Assembly (NCBI RefSeq): GCF_900458435.1
Contig: NZ_UHCT01000001.1
Span: 806,001-870,000 of the forward strand
DNA: 64,000 nucleotides
Source of the DNA: Staphylococcus carnosus
Lineage (GTDB): Bacteria; Bacillota; Bacilli; Staphylococcales; Staphylococcaceae
Direction: 5' to 3'
Shown here: positions 31,616 to 38,262 of the stretch, one piece after another
Position numbering within the stretch: position 1 is the stretch's first letter
Layout: each line of letters begins with the position of its first letter
Position numbers and translations under genes: made by a program
The notes under the pieces: model-generated
Told to the model about the DNA's origin: nothing
The model's database searches: none
Seen by the model: only the letters and a program-made list of their open reading frames with translations

Positions 31616-32008
31616 TTGGCACAAGTTGAATATAGAGGCACAGGCCGTCGTAAAAACTCAGTAGCACGTGTACGTTTAGTACCAGGCGAAGGTAACATCA
31701 CTGTAAATGGTAAAGACGTACGTGAATATTTACCATTCGAATCATTAATCTTAGACTTAAACCAACCATTCGAAGTTACAGAAACTAAAGGTAACTACGA
31801 CGTTTTAGTTAACGTTCACGGTGGCGGTTTCACAGGTCAAGCACAAGCTATCCGTCATGGTATCGCTCGTGCATTATTAGAAGCTGATCCTGAATACAGA
31901 AGTTCTTTAAAACGCGCTGGATTACTTACTCGTGACCCACGTATGAAAGAACGTAAAAAACCAGGTCTTAAAAAAGCACGTCGTTCTCCACAATTCTCAA
32001 AACGTTAA
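31616..32008 (+). CDS. rpsI: 30S ribosomal protein S9
   Basis: 130 residues from TTG 31616, with AAGGAGG 8 nt upstream. It has the [14 protein letters not shown] start and the [14 protein letters not shown] tail that reaches the P-site tRNA. Confidence 0.97.
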   Translation: MAQVEYRGTGRRKNSVARVRLVPGEGNITVNGKDVREYLPFESLILDLNQPFEVTETKGNYDVLVNVHGGGFTGQAQAIRHGIARALLEADPEYRSSLKRAGLLTRDPRMKERKKPGLKKARRSPQFSKR

Positions 32009-32027
32009 TTGTCGATTTCGATTATAT

Positions 32028-32059
32028 ACTCTCAGAGCAAATGCTCTGGGAGTTTTTTT
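32028..32059 (+). terminator. terminator of rplM-rpsI
   Basis: ACTCTCAGAGC pairs with GCTCTGGGAGT (one G-U), 4-nt loop, then T7. Confidence 0.92.
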
Positions 32060-32107
32060 GCGTTATAATAAGATAAAAGGAAAGCTTACGTTAAGGAGTC
32101 ATAACTT

Positions 32108-32575
32108 ATGAATAAAGAAGAAGAACTCATGTACAACTTCAGAGATTTATTTAATAAGATTGCTTATTTAAATAAGTTTGAAATGGAAGAAGCACTCAAA
32201 GGTTTAACTTCTACTGAAGTGCATTGTATTGAAGCCATTGAAGAAAACCTAGACCCTAATGTCAGAAAGCTAGCTGAAATGCTCTATATGACTAGAGGTG
32301 CGATCAGTAAACTTACAAAACGATTGATGAAAAAAGAATTGATTGAAAGTTATAGAAAGGAAGATAATAAAAAAGAAATTTACTTCAAGCTAACTGCTGC
32401 AGGTCAAAAAATCTATCATACACATGAACAGTTGCATGCTAAATTCCAAAAGCGTGATGAAAAAGTATTTGAAGAGATGGACGATACACAATATCAATTA
32501 ATGATGGATTTTATTAATCAATATCGTAATCATCTTGATCAAGAAATAAATAAACAAAATCGTACGGTTAATTAA
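32108..32575 (+). CDS. MarR-family transcriptional regulator
   Basis: 155 residues with a winged helix-turn-helix: the recognition region VRKLAEMLYMTRGAISKLTKRLMKKELIESYRK spans about residues 56-90, followed by a wing (EDNKKEIYFKLT). Helical N- and C-terminal arms serve dimerisation. Members usually repress neighbouring efflux genes and let go when a ligand or oxidant binds. No cysteine is seen outside residue 38, so a two-Cys redox switch is unlikely. A TATAAT box lies at 32064-32069. It is separated from the downstream efflux pump by a terminator and a separate promoter carrying paired repeats (see 32624-32681), which are its likely targets. Confidence 0.85.
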   Translation: MNKEEELMYNFRDLFNKIAYLNKFEMEEALKGLTSTEVHCIEAIEENLDPNVRKLAEMLYMTRGAISKLTKRLMKKELIESYRKEDNKKEIYFKLTAAGQKIYHTHEQLHAKFQKRDEKVFEEMDDTQYQLMMDFINQYRNHLDQEINKQNRTVN

Positions 32576-32579
32576 AGGT

Positions 32580-32612
32580 GACATTCCTGAAAATAAAGGA
32601 GTGTCTTTTTTT
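32580..32612 (+). terminator. terminator of the marR-type gene
   Basis: GACATTCCT pairs with AGGAGTGTC, 8-nt loop, then T7. Confidence 0.88.
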
Positions 32613-32623
32613 ATCTCTGATTA

Positions 32624-32681
32624 TTGTTGACGAGGAAACAATATCGTGGTAAAGTTTATTTTGTTGAATAGGAAACAATAT
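32624..32681 (+). promoter_or_regulatory. promoter with two repeated operator-like sites
   Basis: The promoter has TTGACG (32627-32632), a 17-nt spacer and TAAAGT (32650-32655). A 21-nt element containing TTGTTGA, then AGGAAACAATAT, occurs at 32624-32644 and again at 32661-32681, with 19 of 21 bases the same. Each carries an ATTGTT/AACAAT-type inverted repeat. The first covers the -35 and spacer, the second the transcript start, as expected for a repressor. Confidence 0.7.
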
Positions 32682-32698
32682 TTGAAAGGAGTCTTAGT

Positions 32699-34105
32699 AT
32701 AGAACATTCTACTAATAAATTACCAAGAGATATTCTAGCAGGTGCCTGGGCGATTGCATTAGGTGCAATTGCACCAATGCTGGATTCTACGATGATTAAT
32801 ATCGCAATTAATCACTTAATCAAAGATTTTCATTCATCCCTTAATATCATTCAATGGGCCATTACAGGTTATATGCTGGCACTGGCAATGGCTGTTCCGG
32901 TCTCTGGATGGTTGATGAATCGATTTAATAGTAAAGCAGTTTTTATCAATGCTACTGTAATTTTTGGGATTATTTCATTAATTATCGGCATAAGCACTAA
33001 TGTATATCTATTTATCGCTTTACGATTAATTCAAGGGTTTAGTGCTGGCGTTATAACGACATTAATGATGTCACTTTTAGTAAAAGTAGCAGGACAAGAT
33101 AAAATAGGTCGGGTTATGGCAATTGTGAGTACACCTATGATATTCGGTCCGATATTCGGCCCAGTGCTTGGTGGTTTTCTAACACAGTTTTTATCTTGGC
33201 GCTGGATATTTTTTATCAATATCTTTGTAGTAATCATAGCAGTTCCATTAATGAATAAATATATTCCGAAATTTACACCATTTAACAAAGAGAAGAAATT
33301 AGATGTAGCTGGGATGATTATGTTGATTGTATTTTCTGGTTCATTTATGTATGGCATTAATCAGTTTAGTCAAAGCAGCAGTCATATGTCGGCTAATATT
33401 TTCATTGTTATAGGTATTGCAAGTTTAATCTTATACATTTTCTATGATAAAAGAAGACATAGCGAAACGATTCTGCCATTGTCGCTATTTAAATATAAGT
33501 CTTTCTCGCTCTCAGGAAGAGGACTACTGTTAGCTAATGCTGCGATTATGGGGCCGATGATTATCTTACCGCTATTGTTTATCAATATTTATCACATGAA
33601 TATGATTCAAGCTTCTTTAGCGCTCATTCCTCAAGGTTTAGGAATGTTAGTGACAAGACCTTTGATTGGTAAATTAATCGATAGTAAGGGGGCAGAAATT
33701 GTAAGTCTTGTTTCAATTCTAATTTCTATAATCAGTACGATTCCTTTTATTTTTATTACGGGTCATACAAGTATATGGTGGTTATACCTCATGCTCTTTA
33801 TTCGAGGTTGCAGCGTGGGTGGTATAATGCTCGGCTTTACAAGTTCAGCTTATATTGGCTTGGAAGATAAAGACTTACCGCCTGCAGGTGTAGCTATTAA
33901 TATGATAGAAAATTTAGGCTCAAGTTTTGGAACAGCAATGATTGCGACGATAGCAGCTTTCTTTATGACTTCTAAAGTACCTTCTATGGCTCAAGAATTA
34001 AGCGGTTATCAAGGAGGGTTCGCATTATCAGCAGTTTTATTATTCTTCTTGTTAATACCATCTTTAAAACTAAAAAGCCATTCACAAATAACTAATATGT
34101 CATAA
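32699..34105 (+). CDS. DHA2-family MFS drug efflux transporter (EmrB/QacA-like), apparent AUA start
   Basis: About 468 residues and 14 helices if read from ATA 32699; 442 if read from ATG 32777. Helix 1 with the family motif (ILAGAWAIALGAIAPMLDSTMINIAI) is encoded mostly before ATG 32777, so the shorter form would lack most of it. The GAAAGGAG site sits 7 nt before ATA 32699, and no ATG, GTG or TTG lies in frame between the preceding stop (32669) and 32777. Motif A-like WLMNRFNSKAV and motif C-like GPIFGPVLGG are present. It is likely repressed by the upstream MarR protein. Exported compounds are unknown. Either AUA is used, or the start codon was lost and expression is weak. Confidence 0.75.
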   Translation: MEHSTNKLPRDILAGAWAIALGAIAPMLDSTMINIAINHLIKDFHSSLNIIQWAITGYMLALAMAVPVSGWLMNRFNSKAVFINATVIFGIISLIIGISTNVYLFIALRLIQGFSAGVITTLMMSLLVKVAGQDKIGRVMAIVSTPMIFGPIFGPVLGGFLTQFLSWRWIFFINIFVVIIAVPLMNKYIPKFTPFNKEKKLDVAGMIMLIVFSGSFMYGINQFSQSSSHMSANIFIVIGIASLILYIFYDKRRHSETILPLSLFKYKSFSLSGRGLLLANAAIMGPMIILPLLFINIYHMNMIQASLALIPQGLGMLVTRPLIGKLIDSKGAEIVSLVSILISIISTIPFIFITGHTSIWWLYLMLFIRGCSVGGIMLGFTSSAYIGLEDKDLPPAGVAINMIENLGSSFGTAMIATIAAFFMTSKVPSMAQELSGYQGGFALSAVLLFFLLIPSLKLKSHSQITNMS

Positions 34106-34111
34106 CAAAAT

Positions 34112-34157
34112 AAAGCATGCTTGTTGTAGATTTGAATACTACAATAAGCATGCTTTT
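34112..34157. terminator. bidirectional terminator
   Basis: AAAGCATGCTTGTTGTAG and its near-perfect complement (one mismatch) form an 18-bp stem between the MFS gene and the convergent hydrolase gene. Confidence 0.9.
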
Positions 34158-34162
34158 TAAAA

Positions 34163-34705
34163 TTATTTTAAGAAAGTATTTGTTGATTCAACTTGTGCAA
34201 AAGCTTGCAATGCAGCAATAAAACTAGTTTGTACTTGCTCAGCATTAACTTTATTTTCACTGTATTCAAGAGATCTTGTAGCTGTTGCATCTTCAATTAA
34301 AATAGGTTGATAACCTAATTCTGCCGCTGCTCTTGTAGTTGAATCTATACACATATGTGTCATCATTCCACAAATCACAAGTTGTTCTGCATCTAATTCT
34401 TTAAGTTTGCTTTGTAAGTTAGTATCTAAAAAGCTGTTTGGGTAATGTTTTACAATAATGTCGTCTTTTTCAGATGGGTTTAATTCTTTTCTTAATTCAA
34501 CACCTTCAGTACCTTCGATAAAGAATCCGGCATTAGAATCTTCATTAATATGTTGTATATATAAAATCGGTTGATTATCTTTTTTGAAACGTTGTTCTAA
34601 TTGTAAAACATTCTCTAAAGTAGCTTCCGGTTTAAATAATTCCATATTGCCGCCTTTGAAATAATCGTTTTGAATATCAATAATAATTAATGCTTGTTTT
34701 GTCAT
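34163..34705 (-). CDS. isochorismatase-family cysteine hydrolase
   Basis: 180 residues with the full catalytic triad: D10 in LIIIDIQND, K86 in IIVKHYPNSF and C119 in MMTHMCIDST. The cis-peptide region before the Cys is also conserved. Family members hydrolyse isochorismate, nicotinamide or other amides. No biosynthetic neighbour is present to choose a substrate. The start is ATG 34705 behind a GGAGG-type site. Confidence 0.85.
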   Translation of the reverse strand: MTKQALIIIDIQNDYFKGGNMELFKPEATLENVLQLEQRFKKDNQPILYIQHINEDSNAGFFIEGTEGVELRKELNPSEKDDIIVKHYPNSFLDTNLQSKLKELDAEQLVICGMMTHMCIDSTTRAAAELGYQPILIEDATATRSLEYSENKVNAEQVQTSFIAALQAFAQVESTNTFLK

Positions 34706-34816
34706 AATTAAACCTCCAACTTTTGATATTATTATAGTAATACCACTTTGGAACTAAATTAATGGTTGGATGGAAATAGTATCTTTCATTTATTTTCAAG
34801 ATAAGAAGGTAATTAA

Positions 34817-34953
34817 ATGGATAGTATAGATGAACAGATATTAAAGCTTTTAATAGAGACAGACAATTGACACACAAGGAAATTGGTAAAGAGGTACATA
34901 TGAGTGATCAAGCTATTGATATCAGAATTAATCAATTGATTAATAAAGAATAG
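34817..34953 (+). pseudogene. remnant of an AsnC/Lrp-type helix-turn-helix regulator (frameshifted)
   Basis: From ATG 34817 the reading is MDSIDEQILKLLIETD, then TGA at 34868. Shifting frame by one base near 34864 continues QLTHKEIGKEVHMSDQAIDI and then RINQLINKE to a TAG at 34951. The two pieces together are the N-terminal HTH of an AsnC/Lrp regulator (D-x-x-I-L-x-L-L, then E-I-G-x-x-V-x-M-S). The ligand-binding RAM domain is absent. It lies just before the histidine phosphatase gene and divergent from the isochorismatase-like gene, which an intact regulator may once have controlled. Confidence 0.65.
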
Positions 34954-34969
34954 AGGGTGAAAAGTAAAA

Positions 34970-35509
34970 ATGAAAATTTATTTTGTTAGGCATTCTTTAA
35001 GAGATAACAGTGTTAAAGAAGATGTCATTGCGCCTTTAACTGAAGAAGGTCATCAAAAAGCTGAGTTACTCATTGAATTCTTTAGGGATAAGAAAATAGA
35101 AATGATATTTGCTAGTCCGTATAAGAGGGTTATAGAAACAGTTAGTCCCATTGCTGAAAATTTAAAATTACCTATCAAACAAATTGATGGTTTACGTGAA
35201 AGAAAGATAGGTTATTGGGTGGAAGATTTTTACGATTATGCACAACAACAATGGCATGATTTCGATTTTAAATTGGAAAATGGAGAATCTTTAAATGAAG
35301 TACAAAATCGAATTGTACAGACATACCAATCCATTATTAAAAACAGTGATTATGAAACTCTCTTAATTGGCGGGCATGGCACAGCTATGTCATTATTATT
35401 TAACGATTTGACTAAAGGAAAGTTTAATTATAATGATTTTCTTCAAATGAAAATGCCGTCTATATATATGTGGGATACTGAGACTGAACAACTTACTCAT
35501 ATCCAATAG
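34970..35509 (+). CDS. histidine phosphatase family protein
   Basis: 179 residues with the phosphohistidine motif at the very start (MKIYFVRHSLRD: R7, H8, with the usual Gly replaced by Ser). The second arginine region is FASPYKRVIETVSPIAENL, and the second His is in LIGGHGTAMSLLF. This is the phosphoglycerate mutase-like branch 1. The substrate is unknown; small members act on sugar phosphates or nucleotides. ATG start with GAGGGTGA upstream. Confidence 0.82.
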   Translation: MKIYFVRHSLRDNSVKEDVIAPLTEEGHQKAELLIEFFRDKKIEMIFASPYKRVIETVSPIAENLKLPIKQIDGLRERKIGYWVEDFYDYAQQQWHDFDFKLENGESLNEVQNRIVQTYQSIIKNSDYETLLIGGHGTAMSLLFNDLTKGKFNYNDFLQMKMPSIYMWDTETEQLTHIQ

Positions 35510-35595
35510 ATAATCTATCAGGTATTCATTAAGTTATTTAAACGATACACGAGGTATAATAATATAAAGGGTTAACCAGATTGCGGGTGTTATGA

Positions 35596-36813
35596 ATGTT
35601 TAATATAGGTTCGATTTCAAATGAAATTAAAGAAGAGACAAAAGGTTTAATTGATCAAAATAATCATCAAGAAGATATTCAAGATAGTTTAAAACAATTT
35701 ACGCATAATGTTTCGAGCGAGGAAATATTAGAGGCTTTACGCCAATTATATTATATTGAAAAATTTGCATCGATTGATGACATAGGAAACTTTATTATTA
35801 TCCTTAATAAAACTACAGAAAAACAATTGACTAAGGTCACAATTACTGATGATGTCACACATCCTATTAATATTTTTACAAAAGAGATTGAATATCTAGA
35901 GTCCTTAGTTGCTGATATAGGACAATTATTAAAAGAAGTAGAGATGGAAAATACAGATGCGATTAAATCGTTGAAGGATAGGGTCGCAACATTAAGTGGT
36001 TTGGTTGCACATTTTAATCGTAAGGAAAAGATTTTATTTCCAGTGTTAGAACGTAGAGGTATTTATATTCTTCCGCGAAAGATGTGGGCAGATGACGATA
36101 TTATTCGCAATTATTTGAAACGACTGCAAAAACGTATTGAGAAAATTGGAGAAATAGAGTGGCGACATGTAGAAACAGCTTTTATAGAGTTTGAAGCGGT
36201 TTTTATTGAAATGTTGAAGCAAGAGCGTCTGTTGTTAGTGCCATTAATGCAAGAACAAATCAGCCCAGTAGAATGGGCACAAATCGCAGTTGAAAGTAGT
36301 GCATTCGATTATGCAATTGAAGTGCCAGAGATATGGCATGATCCGGAAATTGAACCGCAAACCATCGAAGCAGACTTAGATGCTAAAAAAGGTACTAAAA
36401 ACTTAAGATTCGGTGGAGGATATCTAACAACCAAAGAAGCAAATTTGATATTAGATAATTTACCTGTTGAAATCACATTTGTTGATAAAAATGGCGTATT
36501 CAAATACTTTAATGATTTAGTCGAATCATCTGAAATGATGTTTATTCGTACGCCTATTTCAATAGGGCGTAATGTTGCAAATTGCCATCCGCCAAAAAGT
36601 TTAAGTAAAGTAATGGCAATCATCAGAGACTTAAAAACGAAACAACGCGAGTCAGAATCAATGTGGTTTAAAAAAGATGGTAAGTTCATTTATGTGACCT
36701 ATAAAGCATTGTTTGATGAAGATGATGAATACGTAGGTATTTTAGAATATGTACAAGATATCCAACCGTTCTTTGATTTACCGCAAAGAATGAAGCGAAA
36801 TGCAGAAAAATAA
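35596..36813 (+). CDS. DUF438 / hemerythrin-like / PAS domain protein
   Basis: 405 residues. The N-terminal region (about 1-85) is helical and fits DUF438. A hemerythrin-like four-helix segment (about 95-235) has VAHFNRKEKILFPVLE and WRHVETAFIEFE with His and Glu/Asp at metal-ligand-like positions. The C-terminal PAS domain (about 280-395) has LPVEITFVDKNGVFKYFND and VGILEYVQDIQ. Such proteins are thought to sense redox or oxygen through a di-iron or haem site. No kinase domain is present, so output must be through a partner. It is monocistronic, ending at a strong terminator. Function not established. Confidence 0.72.
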   Translation: MFNIGSISNEIKEETKGLIDQNNHQEDIQDSLKQFTHNVSSEEILEALRQLYYIEKFASIDDIGNFIIILNKTTEKQLTKVTITDDVTHPINIFTKEIEYLESLVADIGQLLKEVEMENTDAIKSLKDRVATLSGLVAHFNRKEKILFPVLERRGIYILPRKMWADDDIIRNYLKRLQKRIEKIGEIEWRHVETAFIEFEAVFIEMLKQERLLLVPLMQEQISPVEWAQIAVESSAFDYAIEVPEIWHDPEIEPQTIEADLDAKKGTKNLRFGGGYLTTKEANLILDNLPVEITFVDKNGVFKYFNDLVESSEMMFIRTPISIGRNVANCHPPKSLSKVMAIIRDLKTKQRESESMWFKKDGKFIYVTYKALFDEDDEYVGILEYVQDIQPFFDLPQRMKRNAEK

Positions 36814-36822
36814 ATAGCGAAT

Positions 36823-36864
36823 AAAAATCATCTTCGAACTTTAAAAGATTCGAAGATGATTTTT
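36823..36864. terminator. bidirectional terminator
   Basis: A perfect 16-bp stem (AAAAATCATCTTCGAA with TTCGAAGATGATTTTT), 10-nt loop, between two convergent genes. Confidence 0.93.
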
Positions 36865-36868
36865 AAGT

Positions 36869-37348
36869 TTAAAATTTAAAGTTTGCTTGTAAGTAATCAT
36901 AGATTGCATCAGTATCTGTTAAAGTAAAGAACTCTGCTAATGCATCTTTATCTTGAGTTTCGAAAAATGCAACAAGATCAGATAAAAGATGAACTTGGCT
37001 TGCTTTATCAGCATTTAAAATAACAAATAAGAAATCCACTGTAATATCTTTATGCGGTGAACTCATATTTTGAAAAACAAGTGAATTTGTTAATTTAACA
37101 GGGACAATTTTAGTATTGTTTACAAATTCAGGTTCTGTATGTGGAATTGCAACATTAGGATATGCTTTGCTGATGTTAGCTAAGCTGATTGCTGTTGGGT
37201 AATTTTTTTCACGTTCTAGTACGTGTTCTAAAAAGTTTTCCTTTACAACTCCTGATTTGATTAATGCTTCTGATACTTCTGCAAAAACTTCTTCTTTACT
37301 AGTGGCATTCGATACGAATACGCTCTCTTTAGAAAATAAATGGCTCAT
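36869..37348 (-). CDS. orphan PTS EIIA (fructose/mannitol or galactitol type)
   Basis: 159 residues with a full PTS EIIA type-2 fold. The phosphorylated histidine is H70 in VAIPHTEPEF. Family members take phosphate from HPr and pass it to an EIIB; no EIIB or EIIC gene is in this window. It could serve a permease elsewhere or have a regulatory role. The start is ATG 37348 with AAGGAGC upstream. A good promoter lies at 37400-37429 on the minus strand. Confidence 0.82.
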   Translation of the reverse strand: MSHLFSKESVFVSNATSKEEVFAEVSEALIKSGVVKENFLEHVLEREKNYPTAISLANISKAYPNVAIPHTEPEFVNNTKIVPVKLTNSLVFQNMSSPHKDITVDFLFVILNADKASQVHLLSDLVAFFETQDKDALAEFFTLTDTDAIYDYLQANFKF

Positions 37349-37399
37349 AGGATGCTCCTTCTTCGATGTATATTAGTTATCATTTTTCTTTTCAATTAA

Positions 37400-37429
37400 A
37401 GTATAGAATTTTGAATAGATGTACGTCAA
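37400..37429 (-). promoter_or_regulatory. SigA promoter of the orphan EIIA gene
   Basis: On the minus strand TTGACG and TATACT are 18 nt apart. Confidence 0.7.
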
Positions 37430-37486
37430 CTTATTAATTGAAAGAACGCATAATTAAATTTTGAAATGACAGTATTTTGTCATAAT

Positions 37487-37514
37487 TAAAACGCTGTCAC
37501 TATAGCAACAGCGT
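37487..37514 (-). terminator. terminator of the YfiT/DinB gene
   Basis: On the minus strand ACGCTGT pairs with ACAGCGT across a 10-nt loop and is followed by TTTTAATT. Confidence 0.75.
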
Positions 37515-37521
37515 CCAACTT

Positions 37522-38043
37522 TTATGCTTCAACTTCGTTCAAGGCAATACGGATATGTTCTAAATGATGATCTCCATGCCAAGCCATTTTAGAAATAAGA
37601 TCAGCTAACTTTTGAACGCCCCCGTCAGCATGGTACATTGTCCGATTATATGCTTCTACCGGTAATGAAGACAATAAAGTGGCCCAGCGTTTATGAATGC
37701 CATTGATAAGATCCAAAGAATATTCTAAAGGAACTTCGTTATCAGGCAATTTAACCCATTCGTTTTCTTCGAATGAACATACATTGGGCTGATTCTCAGT
37801 CAAAATTAATTTTGTACGAATAAATCCATGCATATGTGCATCAGCAATATGATGTACTAAGGTTTGAACATCCCAACTTCCTTCTCTGTATGTTGCATGA
37901 CGTGCAGTCTGTGAAAGATTGCTCGTTAATGTAGTTAATTCTTCAGGTAATTTTTCGATCGCATGAATCCACCCCTCAATATCAGCACGATTGAAAGTTT
38001 CTGGCTGTACATATTTTCCTATTGGAAACTGATTCTTCAACAT
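37522..38043 (-). CDS. DinB-superfamily YfiT-type protein (bacillithiol transferase-like)
   Basis: 173 residues from ATG 38043 (MLKNQFPIGKYVQPE). An upstream in-frame ATG at 38061 lies before the AGAGGGGA site and was rejected. It is a four-helix-bundle metal protein with histidines in LVHHIADAHMHGF and the C-terminal MAWHGDHHLEHI. It resembles YfiT of B. subtilis; many DinB proteins of Firmicutes are thiol transferases that use bacillithiol, which staphylococci make. Activity here is inferred from family only. Confidence 0.78.
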   Translation of the reverse strand: MLKNQFPIGKYVQPETFNRADIEGWIHAIEKLPEELTTLTSNLSQTARHATYREGSWDVQTLVHHIADAHMHGFIRTKLILTENQPNVCSFEENEWVKLPDNEVPLEYSLDLINGIHKRWATLLSSLPVEAYNRTMYHADGGVQKLADLISKMAWHGDHHLEHIRIALNEVEA

Positions 38044-38138
38044 ATTATCCCCTCTATTCATTTAGTTAAAATTAGTATATCACTTTTAGTTTGTATAACG
38101 AATAATACTCTCAAAAAGAGCAAAATATTACGATTTAA

Positions 38139-38152
38139 TGAAAACCTTTTCG
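38139..38152 (+). promoter_or_regulatory. weak cre-like site upstream of ppdK
   Basis: TGAAAACCTTTTCG matches the catabolite-response element core at 12 of 14 positions but lacks the central CG. Confidence 0.35.
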
Positions 38153-38181
38153 AAAAATATTTTGAATTAGTATGTTTTTTA

Positions 38182-38210
38182 TTGTCAAAACGTTTTCAGT
38201 ATGACATACT
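38182..38210 (+). promoter_or_regulatory. ppdK promoter overlapped by cre and CcpN-like operators
   Basis: TTGTCA (38182-38187), 17-nt spacer, CATACT (38205-38210). TCAAAACGTTTTCA (38185-38198) fits the cre core at 13 of 14 positions. TATGACATACT (38200-38210) fits the CcpN consensus TRTGHYATAYW fully, as I remember that consensus. A second near-match, TATGACACATT, follows at 38224-38234. Confidence 0.65.
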
Positions 38211-38262
38211 TTAAAATAATTAGTATGACACATTAAAAAGAAATATATGAGGTGATCTACAA

